Shown: in pieces, positions 12,190 to 22,078 of the stretch | Position numbering within the stretch: position 1 is the stretch's first letter | How the letters are laid out: each line of letters starts with the position of its first letter | Source: Cytobacillus sp. FSL H8-0458 | Lineage (GTDB): Bacteria > Bacillota > Bacilli > Bacillales > Cytobacillaceae | Assembly (NCBI RefSeq): GCF_038002165.1 | Contig: NZ_JBBOBR010000002.1 | Coordinates: 186,001 to 250,000 of the forward strand | Direction of reading: 5' to 3' | Length of the DNA: 64,000 nucleotides | Program-made: the position numbers and the translations under genes | Notes under the pieces: generated by a model | What the model saw: the letters and a program-made list of their open reading frames with translations, nothing else | Databases searched by the model: none | Told to the model about the DNA's origin: nothing

Positions 12190-12651
12190 TCAGCTTGGAT
12201 CCAGCCTGTAACTAAGCAATTCAAAATCCGGCGTATACGTAAATGTTCCATAAATCATTCCCTGGCCATGAATCATATACTCCAAAATATGCGAATCACC
12301 GGCAGCCATCGGCAAATTCTTTATCTCTGAAAACGGATGCCAGCGAAGCTTGCCTTCCTCTGATTCATCCAGGTTCAGCCCATCAGAAGCTGTAGCCAGA
12401 AAAGTAAACATCATCCACTCCTGTACAACCTTTTCGCCATCCTTCATGATGAACGTAAAAATGCCCTTAATATTCGGATTGCGCAGATAGATGCCTGTTT
12501 CCTCTCTGAACTCACGGATGCAGGAGTCCCTCACTGATTCACCCGGCTCCATCTTTCCGCCCGGGGCCACCCACCAGCCTCTTCTAGGCTTTTGTAAAAG
12601 CAATACTTTATCGTCTTTCAGTAACACACAGTTCGTGACTCGCTGCAACAC
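12190..12651 (-). CDS. yvcI: NUDIX hydrolase (YvcI-like)
   Basis: A 153-residue hydrolase with a full Nudix box, GKMEPGESVRDSCIREFREETG, seen from about residue 32 as G-x5-E-x5-...-REFREETG. It is MutT-like at the N-terminus (TNCVLLKDDKVLLLQKPRRGWW). It should cleave a nucleoside diphosphate linked to another moiety; the substrate is unknown. It is the first gene of the operon leading to rapZ-yvcK-whiA-crh. Confidence 0.92.
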   Translation of the reverse strand: MLQRVTNCVLLKDDKVLLLQKPRRGWWVAPGGKMEPGESVRDSCIREFREETGIYLRNPNIKGIFTFIMKDGEKVVQEWMMFTFLATASDGLNLDESEEGKLRWHPFSEIKNLPMAAGDSHILEYMIHGQGMIYGTFTYTPDFELLSYRLDPS

Positions 12652-12747
12652 ATTTCACCTCTAATTTCCAAAATCATACCGCTGCCGCCTTTTTCGTGTA
12701 ATCGCTTTAAAGTAAAGGCTGGCTAACGTACTTTTCTTATTCATTTC

Positions 12748-12776
12748 ATTATACTATTTTTGTCTTAGAGCCACAA
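12748..12776 (-). promoter_or_regulatory. Sigma-A promoter of the nudix-rapZ-yvcK-whiA-crh operon
   Basis: TTGTGG, a 17-base spacer and a perfect TATAAT lie on the minus strand about 100 bases upstream of the Nudix ATG. The gap 12652-12996 holds this promoter and the trxB terminator, and no other gene. Confidence 0.65.
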
Positions 12777-12825
12777 TGAATACAGATTTCTAAAAAACTT
12801 CTTCAAAACATACTGTATTTACGCA

Positions 12826-12858
12826 AAAAAAGAGCACAGGCATGGGCCTGTGCTTTAA
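12826..12858 (-). terminator. Terminator downstream of trxB
   Basis: GCACAGGC pairs with GCCTGTGC and is followed on the minus strand by TCTTTTTTT. It lies 140 bases past the trxB stop and just upstream of the next operon's promoter. Confidence 0.85.
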
Positions 12859-12996
12859 AAAGGATTATATCTTTAAAAGGGGGTCAATTTCTATTCCTAT
12901 ACTACCCGAATTTTATTTCATCAAGGTTACAGAAGAATTAAAACCACATGACTTTTTGTAAATCTTTTCAACCGGTGGCTTTTTTTTCTAATAAAA

Positions 12997-13968
<972 letters not shown>

Positions 13969-14074
13969 TCAGAAATCCAGTAATTAATAAAACGCTTTAT
14001 AAGTACGCATATTATAGTATGACCTTCTTACTGTTATCCTATAAAATTGGCACGTCTTTCGTCCAAATATCTGC

Positions 14075-15574
14075 TCACTGAAGGCGGTCGTTCACCGATT
14101 TTACATATTTGCCCATCGTCGAAGCAGAAATGCCGTATCTTCCTGCAATCTTTGACTGGGAAACCTTTTCGTTCCGAAGCTTATGCCAGACATACTCAAT
14201 GGCTGCAGCCCAGGCATTTTTGTTTTTAATATTCTGCCGGTTATTTGTCAATTCTGCAAAAATAGTAAACCACATTAAATAAAGTCCGGCTTCCACCGTG
14301 CCGATCGGGTGGAAGTTTTCATAAAACAGCTGGGCTGTTTCGTGCGCAGCCTGAACCTGGGCAGGCGCTTCCTGCTCAGTTTTAACGTAAGAAAGATAAT
14401 CCTTCTCCATAGCTGAAAACTTATTGTTTCGTACAATTGCTTCAGAGATGAGTATTTCATCCCTTCTGCTGGATACGGATGTTAGGAAGAGGCCGAATAA
14501 CCGCTCTTCAATATAGTCGCTTTCCAGCTTTTTCAATATGGAAGAGTAATGGTCTTCAAAGCCGCTGCTGGTTACTTTTTCATCGTTCCATGGCTCGAAG
14601 CCTTCTTTTTCCGGATTGATTTCAATTGCCTTCTTCCATGCTGATTTCGCCAGCTCTTCACGCCCTGTGAAATAGGCGGAATAGGATAGCCAGTAATAAA
14701 ATGGTCCATCCCCTTCAAAGCCTTTCTTCTGAAGCTTGCGAAGCCATGCAAAGGAAGCCTCATACTCGCCGGTCAGAGCGAAAGTGGCACCCAGCTTGAA
14801 TTGGTGTTCAACTGAAAGCGGCTTAATTTTTTTCAGGGCCTCTTTTAACAGGCGCACCTGCCGGAAATCCCGCTCGTAAAAAGCAAAAACCAGCTTGTTG
14901 CAAAGCGCATGGAGATTGCCCGGATTTTCTTCCAGTACCTTCTCTAAAATATCTGACGCCTTTTGCACTTCTCCCAGGTAAAAATACGCCAGGGCCAAAT
15001 TATTGTATGCGGACCAATACTCCGGATACTCATCAATTACAGAGTTCAGAATCTCAACCGCTTTTGGAAAATGGCCGGACTCCAGCAATTCCCGTGCATG
15101 TTCCTGCTTCGTAATCAAATCATCCTGCTCGTACAGCTCGTCATCCAAATCATCCGCTTCAAGCGTAAGAAGCTCCAGCAGATCCTCTGTATCTTCCGTA
15201 AACTCTCCGTCCCGATCCAAATCCAGATACGTATTGGCATGCGTGTAAGCATCTTTGAAAAGGCCCATATGAGCATAGTTGTTGGCAAGGAAATAATGGC
15301 ATTCCGACATATCCTCATCAAGCTCTTCCAATATCATATGGAGCAGCTGATTCGATTCCTGATACTCACCCATTTCTGAATGAACAATCGCAAGCTGGCA
15401 GACAATCATCGGTTCACCCGGCTCAAGCTGCATAGCCCGCATTAAATATTTCTTCGCTTTATGAAAATCCCTGCGGTGGTACGCCTTAATCCCTTTGGAA
15501 AAATAGTACTCACCATTCGGGATAAATGACAGTAACTTTCCCTTTTGGTGTCTAGCTTTAGAGTCTTTACTCAT
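14075..15574 (-). CDS. TPR-repeat protein with C-terminal HTH
   Basis: A 499-residue cytoplasmic protein made of TPR helices (for example SKGIKAYHRRDFHKAKKYLMRAMQLEP, NNLALAYFYLGEVQKASDILEK). Its last 30 residues read as a helix-turn-helix, SKIAGRYGISASTMGKYV. There is an acidic stretch DDLDDELYEQDD in the middle. I recall a similar gene (yvcD) next to trxB in B. subtilis. The ATG at 15574 follows TGGAGGATTTC; the earlier ATG at 15586 is inside that ribosome site. The role is unknown; TPRs suggest a protein partner and the HTH suggests DNA binding. Confidence 0.85.
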   Translation of the reverse strand: MSKDSKARHQKGKLLSFIPNGEYYFSKGIKAYHRRDFHKAKKYLMRAMQLEPGEPMIVCQLAIVHSEMGEYQESNQLLHMILEELDEDMSECHYFLANNYAHMGLFKDAYTHANTYLDLDRDGEFTEDTEDLLELLTLEADDLDDELYEQDDLITKQEHARELLESGHFPKAVEILNSVIDEYPEYWSAYNNLALAYFYLGEVQKASDILEKVLEENPGNLHALCNKLVFAFYERDFRQVRLLKEALKKIKPLSVEHQFKLGATFALTGEYEASFAWLRKLQKKGFEGDGPFYYWLSYSAYFTGREELAKSAWKKAIEINPEKEGFEPWNDEKVTSSGFEDHYSSILKKLESDYIEERLFGLFLTSVSSRRDEILISEAIVRNNKFSAMEKDYLSYVKTEQEAPAQVQAAHETAQLFYENFHPIGTVEAGLYLMWFTIFAELTNNRQNIKNKNAWAAAIEYVWHKLRNEKVSQSKIAGRYGISASTMGKYVKSVNDRLQ

Positions 15575-15659
15575 GAAATCCTCCATAAATGTTAGTAACT
15601 AAAGTAGTATATCACACGAACCAGCCTATGGAGAAGGGAAGAAATGACAATACTATTTC

Positions 15660-15790
15660 CAAGCTGAATTTTTTATTGGAAATCTTATCACGGTTATGTT
15701 TTAAAGGGTTATTGCGTTGATTTAGCGGTAATGGTGTTTAATTCGGAGATTAAGCGGCAATTTGGCTGAGGAAATCTAATAATCGTCTGG
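15660..15790. repeat. AT-rich degenerate repeat region
   Basis: Short CGG-centred segments recur with TTTAA/TTTGG spacers (ATTTAGCGGTAATGG, AATTCGGAGATTAAGCGGCAATTTGG). The period is irregular here, so kinship with the 21-base arrays at 7759-7862 and 55105-55218 is only a guess. No gene is visible in 15575-16036. Confidence 0.35.
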
Positions 15791-15860
15791 ATATAATGAG
15801 GAGACCTCTTTTTATTTATAAGAGTTTAAGCTATCAAGCTTTTCTGAGTACCTTTTTATG

Positions 15861-15978
15861 CCCCATCTTTAAGTGAGGATTGGGGATCCAGCTGCTGAAA
15901 TAAACATGGTGACAGCCTGGAGGACTGGCGGTTCCCAACTTGGGCTCCAGCAGTTAGCAGTGAGGCTGCCACCACGTG
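15861..15978. other. Strongly self-complementary non-coding segment
   Basis: Nested pairs can be drawn. CATGGTGACAGCC (15905-15917) pairs with GGCTGCCACCACGTG (15964-15978), CTGGAG (15917-15922) pairs with CTCCAG (15945-15950), and CCCAACTTGGG (15934-15944) forms a small hairpin inside. A further stem, CCCCAT/ATTGGGG, lies at 15861-15886. It is downstream of alsT and upstream of the TPR gene, all on the minus strand. It may be a structured RNA or a repeat-type palindrome. Confidence 0.45.
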
Positions 15979-16036
15979 CAATAAGAATTTTAGAATTGAA
16001 AATGGAATGTGTTCTCTGTTTCCGGCTGTATTTCTC

Positions 16037-17500
16037 TTATATTGCCTTCTTGCCTTTTGAATTCCTTTCTTTCGCTTTCTCCTCCCAGAAATCCGCACCT
16101 TTAATGCCAAGTTTAACAGGATCGAAGACTGGTTCAATGCCTGCTTTCCTTTGTTCTTCATAATCTTTAAATACTTTTAAGGCAGTTTTAGTCAGGAATA
16201 GAATAGCGACTAAGTTTAGCCAGGCCATACTTCCGAATCCAAAATCTCCGAGCGCCCATAATAGGGATGCATTTTCGACACTTCCCAAGTAGATCATTCC
16301 TAAGAAAACAATCATCAAGCCTGCTTTAAGCCCTTTTAGCTTTCTCTTTCTGCCAAGGTAAACAAGGGTTGTTTCAGAAATATAGTAGTAAGCCATCAGA
16401 GTTGTAAAGGCAAAGAAGAAGATAGCAATTGCAACAAACAAACCGCCAAATCCAGGGATAACGCTCTCAACGGCCGCCTGTGTCCACATTGGTCCAGCTT
16501 CTACACCCTGGATATTTTCAACAATTGGCTGCTTTCCTTCTGGTGTGACGCTGTACATACCGGTAATTAAAATCATAAGTGCAGTAGCTGTACAAACAAT
16601 GATGGTATCAATATAAACAGAGAACGCTTGAACAAGACCTTGTTTTGCCGGATGGGATACATCTGCTGCGGCTGAACTATAAGTTCCTTCCCCTACACCA
16701 GCAACGTTAGAGAATACAGCTCTCTTAACGCCCCATGCAATCGCTGCACCGATAATACCCCCAAACATTTCGTTTGCACCAAATGCACTGGAAATAATCA
16801 GCCAAAGCATTGCTGGAATTTCTGCTGCATTTGCAAGCAAAAGAACGAAGGTGATAACGACATACCCTAAGGCCATAAAAGGGACCACTTTTTCCGCAAC
16901 ATTGGCAATTCGCTTAACGCCGCCAAAAATAATGATGCCAAGTAATACAACAAGAATGATTCCAGTAATGCTTTTATTGAGACCAATGGTATTTTCAAAT
17001 CCAACAGCAATCGTATTGGCCTGAATACCTGGAACTAAAATTCCGTAGCAGAGGGTAACAACAATCGCCACAAACACTGCGAACCATTTCATATTTAAAC
17101 CTTTTTCAATAAAATAAGGAGTTCCGCCCCGGTATTGATTACCATCTTTTACTTTATAGATCTGAGCAAGAGTGGATTCAATAAAGGCACTTGCTCCACC
17201 TAATAAAGCCATGATCCACATCCAGAAAACCGCTCCCGGACCGCCAAATGCAATCGCAGTAGCAACCCCAGCGATATTTCCAATACCGACACGGCCGGCT
17301 AAAGCCATTGAAAACGCCTGGAAAGAGGACACACCGGATTCCGGGTTACCCTTTTCAAAAAGAAGTTTAATCATTTCCTTAAAATATCTGAATTGCACAA
17401 AGCGTGTCATAATGGAAAAGAACAATCCAGCACCAAGCGCGAAAGCTACCAATCCAAGACTCCAAACCATCCCCGACGCTTTATTCACTAATTCCTCCAT
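16037..17500 (-). CDS. Sodium:alanine (AGCS family) amino acid symporter
   Basis: A 487-residue membrane protein with about ten to eleven hydrophobic segments. It has the AGCS signature near residues 60-85 (FQAFSMALAGRVGIGNIAGVATAI) and FWMWIMALLGGASAFIESTLAQ. It is similar to AlsT/DagA transporters for alanine, glycine or glutamine. It is the last co-directional gene of the hydroxyproline-type cluster, 142 bases after the aldehyde dehydrogenase. I infer it imports the pathway's amino acid, possibly hydroxyproline or proline, but the sequence does not prove this. The C-terminus is charged and cytoplasmic. Confidence 0.9.
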   Translation of the reverse strand: MEELVNKASGMVWSLGLVAFALGAGLFFSIMTRFVQFRYFKEMIKLLFEKGNPESGVSSFQAFSMALAGRVGIGNIAGVATAIAFGGPGAVFWMWIMALLGGASAFIESTLAQIYKVKDGNQYRGGTPYFIEKGLNMKWFAVFVAIVVTLCYGILVPGIQANTIAVGFENTIGLNKSITGIILVVLLGIIIFGGVKRIANVAEKVVPFMALGYVVITFVLLLANAAEIPAMLWLIISSAFGANEMFGGIIGAAIAWGVKRAVFSNVAGVGEGTYSSAAADVSHPAKQGLVQAFSVYIDTIIVCTATALMILITGMYSVTPEGKQPIVENIQGVEAGPMWTQAAVESVIPGFGGLFVAIAIFFFAFTTLMAYYYISETTLVYLGRKRKLKGLKAGLMIVFLGMIYLGSVENASLLWALGDFGFGSMAWLNLVAILFLTKTALKVFKDYEEQRKAGIEPVFDPVKLGIKGADFWEEKAKERNSKGKKAI

Positions 17501-17585
17501 CTTATCCCACCTTTTAAACTTAAATAGATAGTTTCATCTCTTCAAATCTGTAATATTAGTAATATTCAGATAAATACAGGCGGAA

Positions 17586-17636
17586 TGGGACAAAACGCTG
17601 TCCCACTCCCATCAATCAGTGCACAGTTTGTCCCAT
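17586..17636. repeat. Three TGGGACA/TGTCCCA motifs, two forming a hairpin
   Basis: TGGGACA at 17586-17592 pairs with TGTCCCA at 17599-17605, and a third TTTGTCCCA lies at 17628-17636, just after the dehydrogenase stop. There is no T-run, so it is not a standard terminator. It may be an operator or an mRNA stem upstream of the symporter gene. Confidence 0.5.
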
Positions 17637-17642
17637 TGGTCC

Positions 17643-19145
17643 TTATAAAAACTCATCATGCTTGATGTTAACAAATACACTTTTCACTTCCGTATAGTTT
17701 TGCAGTCCATACTCTCCACCCATTTCACGGCCGATTCCTGATTGTTTGTAGCCGCCGAAAGGCATTGTTTCCCATTCAAGTCCAAAATCATTAATCCAGA
17801 CTGTACCTGATTGCAGCTTGCTTGCAATGTAATGACCCTTTTTCATACTTTCTGTCCAGACACTTGCAGCTAAACCATAGTCACTATCGTTCGCCCGTTT
17901 AATGACCTCATCAATCGTATCAAAAACGAAAATGGACATGACCGGACCAAAGATTTCTTCACGTGCAATAACCATATGATCCTGTACGTCAGCAAAAATA
18001 GTTGGCTGTACAAAATATCCTTTTTCAAATCCTTTATTGCCGCCTGTCACGAGTCGCGCACCTTCTTCCTTCCCTTGTTCTATATAATTAAGAACAGTTT
18101 GATGCTGTTTCGCTGACACAAGCGGGCCCATATCCGTTTCGGGGTTCATTCCATCCCCCAGCTTCATTGCTTTCGCCCGTTCTGCTAAGGCTTTTACTAC
18201 ATGATCATATATGTTTCTCTGGACAAATACACGTGTACAGGCACTGCAGTTTTGCCCATGATTGTACATCGTTCCGTTAAATACCCCTTCAATTGCTTCC
18301 TCAAGATTAGCATCTTCTAAAACAATGGCTGGCGATTTTCCGCCAAGCTCCAGCGTAACACCTTTAATTTGATCTGCAGCTTTTTTCATTACTTCTTTTC
18401 CGACAGCCGTTGAGCCTGTGAACGCTATTTTATCGACATCTTTATGTGCAGTAATCGCTTCTCCCGCAATCCTGCCCGTTCCCGGCACAATATTCACAAC
18501 ACCATCCGGAAACCCTGCTTCTTTGAATAGCTTTCCTGCATAGAGAAGAGATAATGGTGTCTCAGTTGCCGGTTTAATCACAACCGTACAGCCGACTGCA
18601 AGTGCAGATCCGAGCTTCCAGGCAGCCATGGCGAGCGGGAAGTTCCATGGAATAATTTGGCCTACAACCCCAACCGGTTCGTGTACCGTATAGGTTACAT
18701 AATTCTTTGAAACCTGAGTTGTCTTACCAAATATTTTTGTGGCCCAGCCTGCGTAATATCTAAAATGCTGGATTGTCCCGTCAACATCATCTGCCAAAGC
18801 AACCCTGCAGGGCTTTCCGTTATCCAATGATTCCAGTTGAGCGAGTTCTTCCCGATTTTCTTCTAAGAGATCCGCAAATTTATAGATTAGATGAGAGCGT
18901 TCAGCGGCATCCATCTTTGTCCATTCGCCTTCATCGAATGCTTTTCTTGCAGCAGCTACCGCAGCGTTAATATCTTCCTCTTGCGCTTCACTTACTTCTG
19001 CAATGACCTCTTCGTTTGCAGGATTAATGACGGGAAACGTTTTACCACTAATCGCCGGTACATAGTTACCGTTAATGTATAATCCTTTCACACCTTCCAG
19101 GAATTCTTGAACTTTTGGTTTCAGATTGTAATTTGTCGCTTGCAT
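17643..19145 (-). CDS. NAD(P)-dependent aldehyde dehydrogenase, probably 2-oxoglutarate semialdehyde dehydrogenase
   Basis: A 500-residue ALDH superfamily enzyme with PWNFPLAMAAWKLG (cofactor site), FTGSTAVGK, LELGGKSPAIV (general base Glu) and GQNCSACTR (catalytic Cys). The C-terminal MPFGGYKQSGIGREMG is typical. It resembles the DhaS/betaine-type ALDHs of Bacillus. In hydroxyproline breakdown the last step is oxidation of 2-oxoglutarate semialdehyde to 2-oxoglutarate. Its place 20 bases after a DapA-family gene fits that step. The substrate is inferred from context only. Confidence 0.88.
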   Translation of the reverse strand: MQATNYNLKPKVQEFLEGVKGLYINGNYVPAISGKTFPVINPANEEVIAEVSEAQEEDINAAVAAARKAFDEGEWTKMDAAERSHLIYKFADLLEENREELAQLESLDNGKPCRVALADDVDGTIQHFRYYAGWATKIFGKTTQVSKNYVTYTVHEPVGVVGQIIPWNFPLAMAAWKLGSALAVGCTVVIKPATETPLSLLYAGKLFKEAGFPDGVVNIVPGTGRIAGEAITAHKDVDKIAFTGSTAVGKEVMKKAADQIKGVTLELGGKSPAIVLEDANLEEAIEGVFNGTMYNHGQNCSACTRVFVQRNIYDHVVKALAERAKAMKLGDGMNPETDMGPLVSAKQHQTVLNYIEQGKEEGARLVTGGNKGFEKGYFVQPTIFADVQDHMVIAREEIFGPVMSIFVFDTIDEVIKRANDSDYGLAASVWTESMKKGHYIASKLQSGTVWINDFGLEWETMPFGGYKQSGIGREMGGEYGLQNYTEVKSVFVNIKHDEFL

Positions 19146-19165
19146 GTTCTCACTCCTTCACTAAT

Positions 19166-20059
19166 TTAGTTTTTTACTGTCTCTAAACTTGCAAGCAGGT
19201 CTTTTAGCTTTTGATCTTCCTCCGGTGATAGGCCTAAACGAGGGTACCGCGCAGGCCCGCCAGCCTGGCCAGTCAATTCCATGGCTCTCTTCACAATTTG
19301 TACATACTTTCCAGATCCTTCAAGGAACGCGCACAGTGGTAAAATACGATCATTGATGGACCAAGCTTCTTCAAACTCTCCTTTTTGGAAATGGTTATAC
19401 ATATCTGTAACCAGCTTTGGCACGATATTTCCTGCAACAGAAATCCACCCAGTTGCCCCAACTAAGTAAGACTCCATTACAAGCTCTTCAGCACCGCAGA
19501 ATACTTCAAAGTCTCCTTTTCCTTTTCTTGCAAGATCTCTTACCTTGCCAATTTCACCGCTTGATTCCTTAATGTGAGTCACATTTTCACAATCCCTGCC
19601 AATCTGAAGCATTAAATCTGCGCTCATATTAACGCCAGAAGTAAATGGGTTGTTATAAAGCATGATTGGAAGATTGACACTACTAGATACTTCTTTGAAA
19701 TGATGGTAGATTTCATTTTCCTTTGGCTTCATGTAATAAGGGTTAATGATTAGAGCACCATCCGCTCCGTGTACTTCAGCTTGCTTTATATACTCGATTG
19801 TTTCCCTTGTTGTTTCAGCGGCAGTACCCACAATAACAGGGATGCGGCCGCCTGCTTCCTTCATAACAGTTTCTACCATCTGGTATTTTTCTTCTCTTGA
19901 CAGACTGACAAATTCACCAGTACTCCCATTGATGACGATACCTGCCACACCTTGATCGACAAAGTAATTGACATTATTCTTTACTCCGCCCCAATCAATT
20001 TCCTGTTCCTGTGTCATTGGTGTAATTAATACTGGATAAGCTCCTCTAATTGCAGTCAT
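19166..20059 (-). CDS. DapA/NAL-family Schiff-base enzyme, probable pyrroline-4-hydroxy-2-carboxylate deaminase
   Basis: A 297-residue class I aldolase-fold protein. It has NGSTGEFVSLSREE, the proton-relay tyrosine in LIINPYYMKP, and the Schiff-base lysine in THIKESSGEIG. The true DapA of lysine synthesis would not sit in a catabolic cluster. Next to proline-racemase-family genes and a semialdehyde dehydrogenase, the best guess is the deaminase (HypD type) that converts 1-pyrroline-4-hydroxy-2-carboxylate to 2-oxoglutarate semialdehyde. N-acetylneuraminate lyase or a related aldolase is a less likely alternative. Confidence 0.82.
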   Translation of the reverse strand: MTAIRGAYPVLITPMTQEQEIDWGGVKNNVNYFVDQGVAGIVINGSTGEFVSLSREEKYQMVETVMKEAGGRIPVIVGTAAETTRETIEYIKQAEVHGADGALIINPYYMKPKENEIYHHFKEVSSSVNLPIMLYNNPFTSGVNMSADLMLQIGRDCENVTHIKESSGEIGKVRDLARKGKGDFEVFCGAEELVMESYLVGATGWISVAGNIVPKLVTDMYNHFQKGEFEEAWSINDRILPLCAFLEGSGKYVQIVKRAMELTGQAGGPARYPRLGLSPEEDQKLKDLLASLETVKN

Positions 20060-20090
20060 TTTAATTTTCCTCCCTATTTTTAATAGTTTC

Positions 20091-21044
20091 TTATTTTAAT
20101 AAAAACCCTGCGAATAATGGATCTGCCGGGTCTAATACATATGTCTGCATACCCGTAATAAATCCCCGGGCTGAAAAACTAAACTCGTAACCTGCTGCAA
20201 ATTGTGCTGAAAGCTCGGCTGTCAATTTGCCGTTGAAAATGCTTTCATTTTCAATTGGGCTATCAGAAGGTATATCCCCATTTTCTATTAAATAGCTGCA
20301 ACAGGCAGCTAGAGTTCCAAATCCTGGAGAACGCACAATATAACAATCCGGACGGAAGGTTACCGTTTTGATTTTGCCTTCATTTTTTTGCGAGTGATCC
20401 ATCAAGATCACTCTGCTGAAGGCATGTTTGCCTTCTAAGGCTTCAATCGCCTTTTGCCCCCATTGATTTATGACTGGAAGGTCCTCCATCTCAATCTCAA
20501 AAGGCAGCTCTGCTTTATCAAAAATCGCATAAAGATGATCGGCTTGGACTAGAGATACTTCTGTCCTTAAATCTAAATAAGACACTGGCACATTGGTTTG
20601 CACAACCTGGCATGGCTCGTTTTTTAATTTAACTAATTTCACTTCATCATCTTTCATAGTTGCAGCGACACTAATAACACCGCTGATTGTTTCAAGTCTG
20701 TATTCACCTGAAGACTTGGCCTTTAGTTGGCCACACTCTAACAATGCGGTTATGACAGCAGTGATTCCGCCATATTGCATCGGAACGGTTCCGTTATGGT
20801 CGAAAAAAACAACAGCGGCATCGGCTTCGCTTATAAAAGGCGGAACGACCAGACAACCCATCAGTCCAGCAAATCCGCGGGGCTCATTTAAAAGAAAATT
20901 AATTTCCTCCTCATAGGCAATCCGAAATTGCTCATTTAGCTCCTGTATACTTGTATAATGAATAAGTGGGCCATCCTTAATAATTCGATATGCCTCACCT
21001 GCTACGTGTACATCAGTTGCTGTGTAAGACTTTTGAATTTTCAT
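20091..21044 (-). CDS. Proline racemase-family protein lacking both catalytic cysteines
   Basis: A 317-residue member of the proline racemase/hydroxyproline epimerase fold. It aligns well to its neighbour at 21041-22078 around LLNEPRG, GTVPM and RSP. Where active members have Cys in PMCGHD, this protein has Gln90 (PMQYGG). Where they have Cys in DRSPCGTG, it has Gly241 (VRSPGFG). The His-Asp after the first Cys are also replaced by Gly-Gly. It starts four bases inside the epimerase gene's end and is clearly in the same operon. It may be a pseudoenzyme partner, a binding protein, or an enzyme with different chemistry. I cannot name a function. Confidence 0.85.
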   Translation of the reverse strand: MKIQKSYTATDVHVAGEAYRIIKDGPLIHYTSIQELNEQFRIAYEEEINFLLNEPRGFAGLMGCLVVPPFISEADAAVVFFDHNGTVPMQYGGITAVITALLECGQLKAKSSGEYRLETISGVISVAATMKDDEVKLVKLKNEPCQVVQTNVPVSYLDLRTEVSLVQADHLYAIFDKAELPFEIEMEDLPVINQWGQKAIEALEGKHAFSRVILMDHSQKNEGKIKTVTFRPDCYIVRSPGFGTLAACCSYLIENGDIPSDSPIENESIFNGKLTAELSAQFAAGYEFSFSARGFITGMQTYVLDPADPLFAGFLLK

Positions 21045-22078
21045 TTCACATCCTCCATTTCATGTTCCATTGGGGGAATAAGTAAAAAGCCTTCTTTCAG
21101 CGGGTCTTCCTCGTTATAAAAGAACCGGTGCATTCCCATTAGCCAGGCTGAACCAGTGATTCTTGTAATAACAGCCTCTACACCCTGAACATCTGCTGTT
21201 TCAAGGATTTCTCCGCGGAATAAAGAGCCGACAATACTCTCATGTACAAATTCTTCATTAATACCTATCTCCTTTTTGGAATAGAGGACAGATAATTTAG
21301 CCGAAGTGCCTGTACCGCATGGTGAACGATCAATCCCGCCAGGAGGGACAACAACCGTATTTTTCACATCTGCTTCTTCATGGGTTGGCTCAGTGAAAAA
21401 CTCAATATGGGTCAGACTGCGAATAAATGGATATTGCGGATGAACGACATCCGTTTTTTCGTTAATTGTATTTCTAATTTTGATAGCCTTTTCAATGATT
21501 TTTGAAGAATTCTCCGGTGTCAGTTCTAATCCAACAGATTGGGCATCAATGATTCCATAGAAGTTGCCTCCATAAGCAATATCTGCCTCAACGATTCCAA
21601 TTCCCTCAACATCAACAGAGACACTCTTTAACAGGAAGGCCGGGACATTACAGAAGGAAACCTCTTTTGCTTTTCCGTTCTCTACCTTAATCTCTGCCTT
21701 AACAAGGCCGGCTGGTGTATCAATTTTTATCGCAGTTACTGGCTCTAGAACAGGTATTAGCCCCGCTTCAACCAATGCTGTACAAACACCGATTGTGTCA
21801 TGTCCGCACATTGGCAAATATCCGCCGGTTTCGATATATATAACACCGATATCTGCTTCCGGATGACATGGATCTGTCAAGAGTACTCCTGACATGACGT
21901 CATGTCCTCTTGGTTCATTCATCAGGAGCTTGCGGATCCAGTCATATTCCTTTTGCATATGAAGCATTTTTTCGGACATTGTCGCTCCTTTTAGCTCTGG
22001 GAGTCCACTAATCAATGTCCTCGTGGGGTTTCCGCCCGTGTGTGTATCAATGGTTGTAAAAACTCGATTTGCTTTCAT
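21041..22078 (-). CDS. Proline racemase-family enzyme, probable 4-hydroxyproline 2-epimerase
   Basis: A 345-residue enzyme of the proline racemase family, cofactor-independent, using two cysteines as acid/base pair. Cys91 in LPMCGHDTIG and Cys254 in DRSPCGTGTSA are both present. Other motifs are IDTHTGGNPTR, LLMNEPRGH and GNFYGIID. A Cys/Cys pair is expected for proline racemase or hydroxyproline 2-epimerase, not for 3-hydroxyproline dehydratase (Ser/Cys or Cys/Thr). With the downstream DapA-family and dehydrogenase genes, epimerisation of trans-4-L-hydroxyproline to cis-4-D-hydroxyproline is the best fit. The ATG overlaps the previous stop (TGATG). Confidence 0.88.
   Translation of the reverse strand: MKANRVFTTIDTHTGGNPTRTLISGLPELKGATMSEKMLHMQKEYDWIRKLLMNEPRGHDVMSGVLLTDPCHPEADIGVIYIETGGYLPMCGHDTIGVCTALVEAGLIPVLEPVTAIKIDTPAGLVKAEIKVENGKAKEVSFCNVPAFLLKSVSVDVEGIGIVEADIAYGGNFYGIIDAQSVGLELTPENSSKIIEKAIKIRNTINEKTDVVHPQYPFIRSLTHIEFFTEPTHEEADVKNTVVVPPGGIDRSPCGTGTSAKLSVLYSKKEIGINEEFVHESIVGSLFRGEILETADVQGVEAVITRITGSAWLMGMHRFFYNEEDPLKEGFLLIPPMEHEMEDVK

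Noticed and set aside
15856..16163. Opposed frames of about 100 codons overlapping the end of the symporter gene
   Set aside because: Both overlap the symporter 3' end and the palindromic segment; no ribosome site, no plausible protein features.
17586..17605. Possible CggR operator (TGGGAC ... TGTC)
   Set aside because: The gap between TGGGAC and TGTC is seven bases instead of six and there is no second half site; the motif is better explained as a hairpin.
20091..21044. Pseudogene status of the second proline racemase-family gene
   Set aside because: The frame is complete, the ribosome context and overlap are intact, and the rest of the fold is well kept; loss of the cysteines looks like change of function rather than decay.
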